45,409 nt of DNA from Chthoniobacterales bacterium (GCA_019747895.1 JAIEQF010000028.1:1-45409), one strand, 5' to 3'. Shown: positions 17,481-26,343, counted from the first letter of the stretch. The notes: a model not told the origin generated them from the letters alone. A program made the numbers and translations.

Positions 17481-19454
17481 TTATTTCGAAGAAATGAAAT
17501 GACGTTGGCAGCTCCACTTCCTGCAATATTCTTCGAGCTGCTCTTCAAAAAGAGGAAGAGGGTTCCATTGCAACCATCCCGGCATGGGCGGATATTCAAA
17601 AGGACAGTAAACAGCCGTTCCAGTTTGATTGAACAGAGCCCCCAAGTAACTAAACGCAGAGCGGCTCATAACAAGGACATCCGCAGTCGCTAGTTTTTCT
17701 AACGTTTCAATCGGATCGCCATTAATAAATTTTTTTAAATGAGGCAGCTCCTCAAAGTCTGCCAGATGATAGCTCTCTGGATCTAGCACCATCGGGGCTT
17801 CAAGACGACCTTCTATTCCATAATGATCGGGAGTCACTGTAAATGGCTGCGGCGACAACTCTGTATAAAGCTCGCAAACATAGGGAATATTAAATCGCTC
17901 AAGCATCGCGATTACTTTAGTTGCAACATCAATATAATATTGATTCGGAAGCAAGCGCTTCGAATAACCAATCGGTAAATCACCCCATCTCACATGAATG
18001 GCAATTCTAAAAAGAGAAGAGTTTTGTTTTTTAGAACCTTTCTTAAATGGAGAAAGAGCGCGAGCAGACTCCCAAGCCAACGGAGTGTTGCCGACCATGG
18101 CGCTGGCGGAAGAGAGCTTTACTAAGAAAAATTTGTGAGGCTGTTGTCTAGCCTCTTCCATGAGGTAAGAGAGAATTCTTTTGTGTGCGAAAACAAACTT
18201 CGTCACGTTGGCATCAGGAGGAACTTCAACATCGGAAGGAATGTGAAATTTTTCGTTATATCGTTTTGGCAATTCGCAATCCTCTTCATTTTTTTCTAAG
18301 GAAATGACGCCTTGATATCCGATTCGCTTCAACGGTGAATGGTAATAGGAAACATTCAACTGGCGAGCAAGGGCATAGATCCCGTAGATACGACAAAGCT
18401 GTGAACCTGCTCCATCCATGAGAGAATCATTGTCATAGGTAAGCGCTAAATTTTTTAGCCGCGAAGTTGTGTTGACGGATGTAGAAGAAAAAAATCTAGA
18501 AGGGATAAACTCTCGTGCTCTTTTCCATGTTTGACAGCAATCCTCTATTTTTGCTTCGAGGTCTTCATCGCAGTTCATCCAACGAGACAATTTGGAAGGA
18601 ATCGAAGGTGGAGCAATAACAACTCCTGTTTGATTGAGCAATCCTCCGACATAACTTAACGATGAAGGATTCATGATGAGAATATCAGCCGATGCCAATG
18701 ATTTCAAAACTGCCATCGGATTGCTGTTGATCACTTTTTTTAAACATGGAACCTGCTCGAAATCATGAAGCGAAAATATTTCCGGCCTCATCTTCAGGAA
18801 GCGAGGATCATCTAGAGATGCCCTTCTCATCGACTCAGAAGAGATGTCACTAAAAAGTTCACAAATAAAAGGAAGTTGGTGTTTTTTTAAAACCCTCGTC
18901 ACCCTCATCGCAACTTGAACAAAATAGCCATTGGACAACACCTGCTCTGGTTTTGCTGCAAAAAAATCGGCGCCATTAACGCGAATGCCTATTTTCACAA
19001 ACGCATTGTTACGAACTTTGTTAAAAGGAAATACTTCTTCAACAAAATTCCATAGTTCAGGTTTATGATTAATAATAGAAAGAGGGTTTCCTAACCTGAT
19101 GAGATGGAAGTGTTCGTCATAAGCCGCTTGAGACCTGACTGCAGATAAAAAATCGATCGTGGTCTCCATTGTTGTGTGAACCCTTCCACCGCTTGGAAGA
19201 ACAATATCTGAAGGAATCTGAAAAATTTTATTCGCTAACTCGACAAAATCAAAATCGCTTTGGATGCCTTCCAGAGAACCCAGCCCCTGATCATTTACTT
19301 TTCGTAGCGGCGAATGGATGTAGGCGATTTTTAAATGTCGAGCAAGCGCGTAAATTCCATAAAGGCGATGGAGCTGAGAACCAATATCATCGCAAAAAAG
19401 TTCACTGGCATAGGTGAGCCCCACCTTATCAAGTCGTGATATTGTTTGCTCCAT
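17481..19454 (-). CDS. Double-domain fucosyltransferase-like protein with degenerate N-terminal half
   Basis: The 657 aa consist of two homologous halves (1-325 and 332-657), each like the single-domain proteins at 20188, 21165 and 22143. Shared landmarks are SQLHRLYGIYALARHL near the start of each half (GT11-like GGLGNQ position), HSPL, and the ADILIMNPSSLSYVGGLLNQ / ADVLVMSRSAFSYLGALFNQ acceptor-side motif. The C-terminal half has the fucosyltransferase motif IHVRWGD (486-492), which binds the GDP-sugar phosphate. In the N-terminal half it is GIRVNGAD (156-163), which lacks the His and the Gly-Asp spacing, so only the C-terminal half looks catalytic. gmd and fcl in this window would supply GDP-fucose. 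The substrate is not known. Confidence 0.7.
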   Translation of the reverse strand: MEQTISRLDKVGLTYASELFCDDIGSQLHRLYGIYALARHLKIAYIHSPLRKVNDQGLGSLEGIQSDFDFVELANKIFQIPSDIVLPSGGRVHTTMETTIDFLSAVRSQAAYDEHFHLIRLGNPLSIINHKPELWNFVEEVFPFNKVRNNAFVKIGIRVNGADFFAAKPEQVLSNGYFVQVAMRVTRVLKKHQLPFICELFSDISSESMRRASLDDPRFLKMRPEIFSLHDFEQVPCLKKVINSNPMAVLKSLASADILIMNPSSLSYVGGLLNQTGVVIAPPSIPSKLSRWMNCDEDLEAKIEDCCQTWKRAREFIPSRFFSSTSVNTTSRLKNLALTYDNDSLMDGAGSQLCRIYGIYALARQLNVSYYHSPLKRIGYQGVISLEKNEEDCELPKRYNEKFHIPSDVEVPPDANVTKFVFAHKRILSYLMEEARQQPHKFFLVKLSSASAMVGNTPLAWESARALSPFKKGSKKQNSSLFRIAIHVRWGDLPIGYSKRLLPNQYYIDVATKVIAMLERFNIPYVCELYTELSPQPFTVTPDHYGIEGRLEAPMVLDPESYHLADFEELPHLKKFINGDPIETLEKLATADVLVMSRSAFSYLGALFNQTGTAVYCPFEYPPMPGWLQWNPLPLFEEQLEEYCRKWSCQRHFISSK

Positions 19455-19523
19455 TAATCCATCATCTTCAAAAATGTTCCCCTAATGCAACAATCACTTA
19501 AATTTTTAAGTTACCTCCAACTC

Positions 19524-19667
19524 GAAATTTCTTTTTAAAGTGACCTAATGCTGATGAAATACAAGACGTCGAGGAGTACAGACGCTGAGCGTATTTGTAT
19601 ACGTGAAGCGACGAGCACCACAGCAATGCAGTAGTTCGCAGCAGAAGGTTACTTAAAAAAGAAATTT
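19524..19667. repeat. Long-hairpin element, family 1, copy B
   Basis: Outer arms AAATTTCTTTTTAAAGTGAC (19525) and GTTACTTAAAAAAGAAATTT pair over about 30 bp. The core holds GATGAAATACAAG, CAGACGCTGAGCGTAT and GAGCACCACAGCAATG. The right edge lies 1 nt before the ybaB start codon, so the ybaB leader would be a long hairpin. Confidence 0.87.
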
Positions 19668-19668
19668 T

Positions 19669-19980
19669 ATGAATATAGCTAAAATGATGCAAGCCGCAGC
19701 CACGGCTCAAAAGAAAATGGCGAAGATCCAAGAAGAGCTCGCTCAACGCACAGTAGAAGCAACCTCGGGCGGCGGTCGTGTGACCGTCACAGCAAGTGGC
19801 ACTGGTGAAATTTTATCTCTCAAAATTGCTCCCGAAGTCGTTTCTGCTGACGATGTGGAAATATTAGAAGATTTAATTTTAAGCGCCGTCCGTCAAGCAA
19901 TGGCTGATGCAAAAAAAATGAGTGAAGCAGAAATGGGCAAGCTAACGGCTGGTCTAGGCATGTCGGGACTTCCTTTTTAG
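19669..19980 (+). CDS. ybaB: YbaB/EbfC-family nucleoid-associated protein
   Basis: The 103 aa form a small dimeric DNA-binding protein. In many bacteria it is encoded next to dnaX and recR; here dnaX lies about 3 kb away. Landmarks are the N-terminal helix with MMQAAATAQKKMAKIQEELAQ, the central strands GGGRVTVTASGTGEILSLKIAPEVV, then EILEDLILSAVRQAMADAKK and the C-terminal GLGMSGLPF. It probably binds DNA non-specifically and shapes the nucleoid. The ATG comes 1 nt after a long-hairpin element whose right arm (AAAAAAGAAATTTT) occupies the place of the ribosome-binding site, and no good Shine-Dalgarno sequence is seen. Confidence 0.9.
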   Translation: MNIAKMMQAAATAQKKMAKIQEELAQRTVEATSGGGRVTVTASGTGEILSLKIAPEVVSADDVEILEDLILSAVRQAMADAKKMSEAEMGKLTAGLGMSGLPF

Positions 19981-20033
19981 ACACTATTTTTGACTGAAAA
20001 CTGAAAGCTATCATTCTGCTCTAATGACGCTTC

Positions 20034-20141
20034 GAAGAAGTTTGAGTATTTGTAGTTTGAGTTTGAGTTATCTAGGCTTCGCTTTATGCCGCAATGCGCG
20101 AAGCGCCTATTGAACTCAAACTCAAACTACAAATACTCAAA
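20034..20141. repeat. Palindromic GTTTGAG element, copy 2
   Basis: The left arm (20037-20070) has AAGTTTGAGTATTTGTAG and GTTTGAGTTTGAGTT. The right arm (20111-20141) is its near-perfect reverse complement. An inner stem AGGCTTCGC / GCGAAGCGCCT forms the tip. It lies between the convergent ybaB and fucosyltransferase-like genes, where it could act as a two-way terminator. Confidence 0.85.
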
Positions 20142-20187
20142 CATTATCACATGTAACTTAATTTTTTTTAAGTGAATATAAATCTAA

Positions 20188-21168
20188 TCACGTGATGACA
20201 TGCCCTAACCATTGTTCGCAGTACTCTTCGAGTTGTTCTTCAAAAAACACACGCGGAAAAGGCCGCAGCCAATCTGACATCGGAGGATGCCAGAAGGGAG
20301 CATAGAGTGACTTCCCATCTTGATTGAAAAGAGCCGCCAAGTAACTAAAAGAAGACTTACTCATGATGAGAAAATCGGCTGTTGCCAATGCTTCTAATGT
20401 TTCGATCGGATCTTCATTGATTCTTTTGTGCAAGTTAGGAATCACCTCAAAGTCCGAAACTCGATATTGCTCTGGCGTGAGCATGACGGATTCTTTCAAG
20501 CGATATTCTTCAATCCTATTTTTCACACCATGATGTTGAGGGGTCACCATAAATGATGCTGAGGGCATCTCTGTGTGCAATTCACAAACAAAAGGAATCT
20601 CCCATTTTTCCAACATCTGAATGACTTTGGTTGCAGTTGCAATGTAGTAGTCATTAGGCAGGAGGCGTTCCTGATGATCAATCAACAAATCTCCCCATCG
20701 CACATGAATGGCAACGCGAAAAGCCGAAGAAATTTTTTTTGGAAAAGGAGAAAGAGTTCGAGCATGTTCAAAAACAACAGGTTTCGCATCCGTGATAGTC
20801 ATTGGAAAGCCTATCCTCACTAAAAAAAAGTCAGAAGGATTTTGTTCTGCTTTTTTGATCTGCTCTAACAAAAGCTTTTCTTCGGCATAAAACTGAGTCG
20901 TGATGATGGCATCTGATGGAACATCGACATCGGAATTGATGTGAAATACTTTGTTGTATCGCGCAACCAATTCTAAATTATTTTCGTTTTCCTCTAATGC
21001 TCTCACTCCTTGATATCCGATTTCTTCGAGTGGTGAATGAACATAAGGAATATTGTAGGCTCTCGATAGCGCATAGACTCCATAGATGCGATGGAGCTGC
21101 GATCCGGAGCCATCCATGAGGAGCTCAGGAGCATAGGTGAGAGCTATATTTTTAAGTCGAGGATTCAT
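20188..21168 (-). CDS. Fucosyltransferase-like glycosyltransferase
   Basis: This is a single-domain member (326 aa from the ATG at 21168) of the local family. Landmarks are DGSGSQLHRIYGVYALSR (20-36), HSPL, the GDP-sugar-binding IHVRWGD (154-160) and ADFLIMSKSSFSYLAALFNQ near the C-terminus. The HxRxGD motif and the closing S-S-F-S pattern are those of the GT11/GT23 fucosyltransferase superfamily; the acceptor is unknown. The start at 21168 is chosen because its ATG overlaps the TGA of the preceding gene (ATGA), which implies translational coupling. The more upstream ATG (21189) would add MEGASRD without homology to its relatives. It is the last gene of the Feo-fucosyltransferase run. Confidence 0.72.
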   Translation of the reverse strand: MNPRLKNIALTYAPELLMDGSGSQLHRIYGVYALSRAYNIPYVHSPLEEIGYQGVRALEENENNLELVARYNKVFHINSDVDVPSDAIITTQFYAEEKLLLEQIKKAEQNPSDFFLVRIGFPMTITDAKPVVFEHARTLSPFPKKISSAFRVAIHVRWGDLLIDHQERLLPNDYYIATATKVIQMLEKWEIPFVCELHTEMPSASFMVTPQHHGVKNRIEEYRLKESVMLTPEQYRVSDFEVIPNLHKRINEDPIETLEALATADFLIMSKSSFSYLAALFNQDGKSLYAPFWHPPMSDWLRPFPRVFFEEQLEEYCEQWLGHVIT

Positions 21169-22133
21169 ATCTCGCGATGCTCCTTCCATTTTTTACAAAA
21201 TTCCTGCAGCTGTTCTTTAAAAAGAATGCGAGGAGTCCATTCGAGCCACCCTGGCAGCGGCGGATGCCAAAATGGAAAATAGACCATAGCCCCTGTTTGA
21301 TTCAGGATTGCCGAAAGATAACTAAATGAAGAGCGACTCATGATGAGGAGATCAGCTGTAGCTAATGCTTCCAGTGTTTCAATAGGATCTTCGTTGAAAT
21401 GTTTTTCCAAATGAGGCAATTCATTAAACTCTCTGAGATCATATTGCTCAGGTCTGAGTATGACAGGCTCATTAATACGACCGACCATGCCATGATGTTG
21501 AGGAGTTACCAGAAGAGGTTTTGTCGGAAACTCTGTATGCAATTCACAAACAAAAGAAATCTGAAATTTTTTTAAAATTTCTATCACCTCCTGTGCAACC
21601 TCAACATAGTGAAAATTGGGAACAATCCGATCCCTATGTGCAATAGGAAGATCTCCCAGCCTGACATGAATGGCGATGCGAAAAGTTAAAGAGTCCTTTT
21701 TTTTAAAAGGAGAAATTTCTTTTGCATAACGAAACACCTCTGGATACCTGTCTGTAAAAGGAGTGGTAAAAGCCAGCTTGATTAAGAAAAACTGATTTTT
21801 TTTCTCCTTAGCTTCGCACGCAATATCGGTTAAGAATTTTCCATCACCAATCATACAGCTTACACAGGCATATGTGTTAGGGAGTTCAATATCGGAGGGA
21901 ATATGAAAAAGTTGATTGTAGCGGTCTAACAACTCCAAGCTGTTTTCATTTTTTTCTAAGGCAACCATCCCCTGATAACCAATCTCCTTTAGCGGCGAAT
22001 GCCAGTAGGAGACGTTAAAGATTCTTGAGAGAGCATAGACTCCATAGATACGTTGAAGCTGCGATCCTGCCCCATCGCAGAGGAAATCATTAGCGTAAGT
22101 AAACGCTATATTAGTAAGTCTCTCTTCTTGCAT
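21165..22133 (-). CDS. Fucosyltransferase-like glycosyltransferase
   Basis: The 322 aa are collinear with the neighbours on both sides: DGAGSQLQRIYGVYALSR (20-37), HSPLKEIGYQG, the donor motif IHVRLGD (155-161) and ADLLIMSRSSFSYLSAILNQ. It is probably a cytoplasmic, membrane-associated transferase that uses a GDP-6-deoxyhexose. It starts 9 bp after the stop of the gene at 22143 and its TGA overlaps the next start, so the three form a tight operon. Sequence similarity among the copies indicates local tandem duplication followed by divergence, which suggests different acceptors rather than simple dosage. Confidence 0.72.
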   Translation of the reverse strand: MQEERLTNIAFTYANDFLCDGAGSQLQRIYGVYALSRIFNVSYWHSPLKEIGYQGMVALEKNENSLELLDRYNQLFHIPSDIELPNTYACVSCMIGDGKFLTDIACEAKEKKNQFFLIKLAFTTPFTDRYPEVFRYAKEISPFKKKDSLTFRIAIHVRLGDLPIAHRDRIVPNFHYVEVAQEVIEILKKFQISFVCELHTEFPTKPLLVTPQHHGMVGRINEPVILRPEQYDLREFNELPHLEKHFNEDPIETLEALATADLLIMSRSSFSYLSAILNQTGAMVYFPFWHPPLPGWLEWTPRILFKEQLQEFCKKWKEHREI

Positions 22134-22142
22134 AAGAAATCC

Positions 22143-23111
22143 TCACCATTGTTGAGCCCAGCGTTCACAGCACTCATTAATTTCCTCCTCAAAAAACTCT
22201 CCTTGGTCATTCGTAATCCAATGAGGAAGTGCTGTGTGCCAAAGTGGATGACTCACAATAATCCCTTTGTGATTTAATACTCCAGCAACATAGCTAAAAG
22301 AAGAACGGCTCATAATCAGGAGATCTGCTGTTGCTAATGATTGCAATGCTTCAATAGGATCGCCATTAATAAATTTCTGCAGCTTTGGTAACACTTCAAA
22401 ATCTTCCAGTTGGCACATCTCGGAAGTGATCGTCCTTGTTCCTATGATCTTTTCATGATCAATGCCACAGTGTTCTTCTGTGATTGTAAAAGTCTTTGAA
22501 GGAAGTTCGGTATAAAGCTCACACAAAAAAGGAATTTTGTGCTTCTTTAAGATTCTTATGATATTTAGTGCCGTATCAATGTAATAAGCATTGGGCGATA
22601 TGCGCTCTGGATCGACAACAAAAAAATCTCCTCTTCTCACATGAAGAGCCATTCTAAAAACTCGACTCTGACTCGCTTGAAAAGGGGCTACCTTTTCAAC
22701 ATAGCGCATCATTTGAGGATTTTTATCCGTCATGGGATAAGGATGCCCCAATCTCACTAAATGAAATTCATCACTTTTTTTTGCCTTGTCTCGAGCGGCA
22801 CATAAGAAATCTAAATCTGTAGACATGGCAGTACAGACCACTCCTGTTTTAGGAAATTCTACATCAGATGCTATGTGAAAGACCTCGTTACAACGAGAAA
22901 CAAACGCTGGATCGAGCTCATTTTTTTCCAACGCTGCAAGCCCTTGATAATTTATTTTTCCAATGGGTGAATGGATATAAGCAACATCTAAAAATCGCGA
23001 AAGAGCATAGATACCATAAATGCACTGCAACTGAGATCCTAGGCCGTCACTAAAAAATTCACTGGCATAAGTCAGAGCCAAGTTATTCACCCTTGAAAAC
23101 TCTCCTCCCAT
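22143..23111 (-). CDS. Fucosyltransferase-like glycosyltransferase
   Basis: From the ATG at 23111 (MGGEFSRVNNLALTYASEFF) it has 322 aa with DGLGSQLQCIYGIYALSR, HSPI, the donor motif LHVRRGD (156-162, closest of the set to the classical HIRRGD) and ADLLIMSRSSFSYVAGVLNH. The frame is open for 30 more codons upstream, but that part overlaps the small Cys-rich Feo gene in another frame and has no counterpart in the relatives. The gene begins 4 bp after the Cys-rich gene ends, so it appears to be transcribed with the iron-transport genes. Confidence 0.72.
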   Translation of the reverse strand: MGGEFSRVNNLALTYASEFFSDGLGSQLQCIYGIYALSRFLDVAYIHSPIGKINYQGLAALEKNELDPAFVSRCNEVFHIASDVEFPKTGVVCTAMSTDLDFLCAARDKAKKSDEFHLVRLGHPYPMTDKNPQMMRYVEKVAPFQASQSRVFRMALHVRRGDFFVVDPERISPNAYYIDTALNIIRILKKHKIPFLCELYTELPSKTFTITEEHCGIDHEKIIGTRTITSEMCQLEDFEVLPKLQKFINGDPIEALQSLATADLLIMSRSSFSYVAGVLNHKGIIVSHPLWHTALPHWITNDQGEFFEEEINECCERWAQQW

Positions 23112-23115
23112 AAAA

Positions 23116-23256
23116 TTAAAATTTTTTCTTGGAAGAGCAACCACACCCTCCCCCGCAGCCAGGTTTTTTGTGGCCTTTCCACCAGCGATAAATAAAACCA
23201 ATAGCTGTCAGCACAACGAGCGTGAGCGCAATGGCTGTTTGAAGTGAGGCGTTCAT
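23116..23256 (-). CDS. FeoB-associated Cys-rich membrane protein
   Basis: This 46-aa gene was found by translating the gap. It has one N-terminal membrane helix (AIALTLVVLTAIGFIYRWW) followed by a basic, Cys-rich tail KKPGCGGGCGCSSKKKF. This matches the FeoB-associated Cys-rich membrane protein family (PF12669), sometimes called FeoC-like or FeoX, whose members lie beside feoB and probably help Fe(II) transport or bind a metal. The usual partner feoB lies on the same strand, with a NUDIX gene in between (8 bp away). The ATG at 23256 gives the typical length. Its four Cys residues are clustered and could bind iron or another metal. Confidence 0.85.
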   Translation of the reverse strand: MNASLQTAIALTLVVLTAIGFIYRWWKGHKKPGCGGGCGCSSKKKF

Positions 23257-23263
23257 AAAAATC

Positions 23264-23869
23264 TTAATTAAAATAGGTCGGCAGTTGCGGATTTAAAAAA
23301 TGCTCATAGGCCCGCAGAATGTCTTCTTTGCTGGCTCGGTTGGGGTCGAGCTCTGGCAGATCATGAATCGAATGAAATGCAATTTCACTCACCTCGATGT
23401 TTACTTTCGGTTTTCCCCCGATGAGATCACAGAGGAGAAAAATTTTATAGATGGAGTGAAGCTGCTGTGGGTAACCGGATCGCTCCATATCAACAACAGA
23501 AACAATCGAGCGAGCTTGAACATGATATCCTGTTTCCTCCAGACATTCCTTTTCACTATTTTCACGAAGCGTCTTATTCACATCAGCCCATCCGCCAGGC
23601 AAGGTCCACTTTTGAGAAGATCGTTCTTTAACGAGCAACACTTCCTCGTCACGAAAAATAACTCCTCTCACATCAACTTTGGGAGTGAAATACCCTACCT
23701 CTTGCGGCCATTCAAAATCAGAAAATTTTCCATTCGAGAGCTGCAACAGTTCACTCGCCATCGCCCGCAACCGCGTGAAGCGCTCTTTGTCAAACGGGTC
23801 TTTCGTATATGTCAGACCAGCCTGAGCCATCGCTGCAAGCTCCCGTGAGAATTTGAGAAGAGTTGGCAT
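23264..23869 (-). CDS. NUDIX hydrolase
   Basis: The 201 aa have an N-terminal helical domain (about 1-65, LLKFSRELAAMAQAGLTYTKDPFDKERF) like the NUDIX_N_2 domain of ADP-ribose-type pyrophosphatases, then the NUDIX fold. The box reads GGWADVNKTLRENSEKECLE followed by ETGY: the metal-binding E-x-x-E-E core is intact, but the first Glu is Lys and the Arg of the RE pair is Lys, as in some members of this subgroup. It would hydrolyse a nucleoside diphosphate linked to another group, such as ADP-ribose or CDP-choline. It sits between feoB (17 bp) and the Cys-rich Feo gene (8 bp), an unusual position. Confidence 0.85.
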   Translation of the reverse strand: MPTLLKFSRELAAMAQAGLTYTKDPFDKERFTRLRAMASELLQLSNGKFSDFEWPQEVGYFTPKVDVRGVIFRDEEVLLVKERSSQKWTLPGGWADVNKTLRENSEKECLEETGYHVQARSIVSVVDMERSGYPQQLHSIYKIFLLCDLIGGKPKVNIEVSEIAFHSIHDLPELDPNRASKEDILRAYEHFLNPQLPTYFN

Positions 23870-23886
23870 TTTTTAATTTTTTTTCT

Positions 23887-26052
23887 CTAATGAAACCCCA
23901 ACAGCATCCCTCCCTGATAAACGAGCAGCGAGGCTAAATAAGCCGCCCCAGTCATGTAGCAGAATTGGAAAATGGGCCAGCGCAGGCTATTCGTTTCGCG
24001 GCGCACAACAGCAAGCGTGCTGATGCATTGCATGGAGAGCACAAAGAAAACCAAGAGCGAAAGACAGGTCAACGGCGTGTAGACAGGCAGACCATTGGAT
24101 CGCTTTTCCTTCAATAATGTTAAGCGAAGAAAAGAACTGTTTTCTTTAACTTCTTTTTCATCTCCCTCCACATGATAAATAATTGCCAAGGTACTGATAA
24201 AAACTTCGCGCGCTGCCTGTGCTGCCACAAGTCCGATTCCCATCTTCCAATCGAAGCCGAGCGGCGCAATCACTGGCTCTAAAAAATGACCTAAGTGCCC
24301 AGCGTAGCTCTGATCAAGTTGTTCAGCCTTATCAGGCTCGCCAGAAAATGACTCTGTTTTTACTTTTGGGAAACTTGCCAAGAACCAAAGCAAAATAGAA
24401 ATTCCTAAAATCACCGTGCCAGCACGTTTCAAAAACATGCTCGCCCGCTGAAACATTTGAAGAAAAATATGTTTGATAGCGGGACAACGATAAGGCGGCA
24501 ATTCCATCAGAAAAATAGGTGTCTCACCGCGCAAAATTGTTTTTTTAAACAACCAAGCAAAAGCCAAAGCGGCGACTGTTCCAAAAAGATAGAGCCCCAT
24601 CATGATAGCACCTTTGGTCCAGACCGAGACCGCACCTGCAGGAAAAAGCGCAGCAATCATCAACGCATAGACCGGCAAGCGCGCAGAGCAACTCATCAAC
24701 GGAGCTACTAAAATAGTCACCAGTCGATCTTTTGCATTTTCAATGGTTCGTGTTGCCATGATGCCTGGAATAGCACAGGCATAGGAACTCAAGAGAGGAA
24801 TGAACGATTTTCCATGCAACCCCACTTTACTCATCACACGATCCATTAAAAAGGCTGCGCGGGCCATGTAGCCAGTGTCTTCGAGCAATCCAATAAAAAA
24901 GAAGAGCACCAAAATCTGTGGCAAAAATGTTATGACTCCGCCGATGCCAGCCACGACGCCATCGGAGAGAAGATCCCTCAAATCTCCTGCGGGTAGAATT
25001 CCTTTAATCCCATCTCCTAAAAGATCAAATCCTTTTTCAATCCATTCCATCGGATAAGCAGCTACAACAAAAATCGAAACAAACATGAGGCTCATAATGC
25101 CTAAAAACCCAACCCATCCCCAAAACGGATGCGTTAAAATTTCATCAAGACGATGCGTTGTTTCATCATTGGTAATAGTGCTACGACCTTGTGATGTTTG
25201 GCAGGTTTTATTGATCTGCTCATAGCGCACTCCAATTAATTCCTCTCGCCACGTTGGCAGTTCTCGATCAAGCATCACGCGCTGCGCCACGGCTACTCCT
25301 AATGCCGAACTCATGTGAAGCTCTGCCGCTAGCAATTCGATTTCAACATCAGGAGCTGTTAAAAGAAGCATTGATTTAACACGAATCAGAGGATCACGTT
25401 GTTTGCTATTCTCATCTGATTGTATCGCTAGCGACAGCAATTCATTTTTAGCAGAAAGCGCAGCTAGCGTATCCACGGCACGCATTAACGCTGAAGGAAA
25501 AGCAAGCGCCCAATTGCTTCGTTCCATCTCAGCACGACTGAGCGCCAATTTCAAAGGCAGGAGAGTCTCTCGGTGTTGCGCCTGACAAGGGATAACAGGA
25601 ACTCCTAATTTTTCAGAAAGTTTTTTTGCATCAATAAAAACCCCTCCCGCTTCTGCAAGATCCACCATGTTGAGTGCGATAATGCTTGGCAATCCCAGCT
25701 CTAACACTTGTGTAATGAAATAAAGATTACGCTCCAGATGAGAGGCATCAACCACACAAAGCACACGATCGGGACGTGCCGTATCAGAGCGCAACCCCAA
25801 TAGCACATTGCGTGTCACTCGTTCATCAGGAGCATGCGCGCTGAGACTATAACTTCCTGGAAGATCGAGGAGCTCGATTTTTTCACCATGTTGTCCAATA
25901 AAATAACCTGATTTTTTTTCTACTGTCACCCCTGGATAGTTGCCAACTTTTTGTCGCAAGCCAGTCAGCGCATTGAAAAGTGTTGTTTTACCGCAATTCG
26001 GATTGCCAACAACAGCATAACGTCTGGGCTGGACTGAGGATTCTTCGCTCAT
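23887..26052 (-). CDS. feoB: Ferrous iron transport protein B
   Basis: FeoB is the main Fe(II) uptake permease of the inner membrane. The 721 aa have an N-terminal G domain with G1 GNPNCGKT (16-23), G3 DLPG (63-66) and G4 NMVD (128-131), a helical spacer, and a C-terminal permease of about eight membrane segments. The permease contains the Gate-type segment FIPLLSSYACAIPGIMATRTI with a conserved Cys and a second repeat PLMSCSARLPVYALM. Two feoA genes lie upstream and a Cys-rich Feo protein lies downstream, so this is a complete Feo system. A single heptad-repeat arm starts 3 bp before its ATG. Confidence 0.96.
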   Translation of the reverse strand: MSEESSVQPRRYAVVGNPNCGKTTLFNALTGLRQKVGNYPGVTVEKKSGYFIGQHGEKIELLDLPGSYSLSAHAPDERVTRNVLLGLRSDTARPDRVLCVVDASHLERNLYFITQVLELGLPSIIALNMVDLAEAGGVFIDAKKLSEKLGVPVIPCQAQHRETLLPLKLALSRAEMERSNWALAFPSALMRAVDTLAALSAKNELLSLAIQSDENSKQRDPLIRVKSMLLLTAPDVEIELLAAELHMSSALGVAVAQRVMLDRELPTWREELIGVRYEQINKTCQTSQGRSTITNDETTHRLDEILTHPFWGWVGFLGIMSLMFVSIFVVAAYPMEWIEKGFDLLGDGIKGILPAGDLRDLLSDGVVAGIGGVITFLPQILVLFFFIGLLEDTGYMARAAFLMDRVMSKVGLHGKSFIPLLSSYACAIPGIMATRTIENAKDRLVTILVAPLMSCSARLPVYALMIAALFPAGAVSVWTKGAIMMGLYLFGTVAALAFAWLFKKTILRGETPIFLMELPPYRCPAIKHIFLQMFQRASMFLKRAGTVILGISILLWFLASFPKVKTESFSGEPDKAEQLDQSYAGHLGHFLEPVIAPLGFDWKMGIGLVAAQAAREVFISTLAIIYHVEGDEKEVKENSSFLRLTLLKEKRSNGLPVYTPLTCLSLLVFFVLSMQCISTLAVVRRETNSLRWPIFQFCYMTGAAYLASLLVYQGGMLLGFH

Positions 26053-26054
26053 GA

Positions 26055-26090
26055 TGGAGCAGGTTACAGGGTGCAGGTTACAGGTTACAG
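26055..26090 (-). repeat. Single heptad-repeat arm (CAGGTTA type) between feoA and feoB
   Basis: Five units, GAGCAGG-TTACAGG-GTGCAGG-TTACAGG-TTACAG, have a 7-nt period. There is no inverse arm in the 20-bp gap to feoA. It belongs to the same heptamer family as the arms at 2325, 10777, 12691 and 14578. Confidence 0.75.
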
Positions 26091-26109
26091 AAAAAAACCA
26101 TTTGTTTTC

Positions 26110-26343
26110 TTATGAAATTTTTTCTACCTGGATAGCCGCAGCATCTTTTAAGCGCAAACTGAGACTATAGCCGCGAACCTTGATTTCGAGCGGATCTCCA
26201 AGGGGAGCCTTCCGAACATAACTTACCTCAGTACCAGATAAGAGCCCCATTTCTCGCAAACGTGTGGCAAGAAGTTGATCTTGCGGCAACGCTCGAACAA
26301 TCGCTCTATCGCCTGGTTTTAAATCAGAGAGGGAATAAAACAT
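26110..26343 (-). CDS. feoA: FeoA-domain protein
   Basis: This 77-aa SH3-like protein works with FeoB. It shows the FeoA pattern LKPGDRAIVRAL..., RLREMGLLSGTEVSYVRKAPLGDPLEIKVRGYSLSLRLKDA. The RLREMGL and GDP-x-E-x-x-x-x-G-x-x-L-x-L segments are the classic motif. FeoA is thought to bind the FeoB G domain or membrane part and to adjust its activity. It lies 57 bp before feoB and 66 bp after a second feoA-like gene on the same strand. Confidence 0.92.
   Translation of the reverse strand: MFYSLSDLKPGDRAIVRALPQDQLLATRLREMGLLSGTEVSYVRKAPLGDPLEIKVRGYSLSLRLKDAAAIQVEKIS

Noticed and set aside
23112-23201. 30-codon N-terminal extension of the fucosyltransferase-like gene at 22143
   Set aside because: It overlaps the Cys-rich Feo gene in another frame; the related proteins start at the equivalent of the ATG at 23111.
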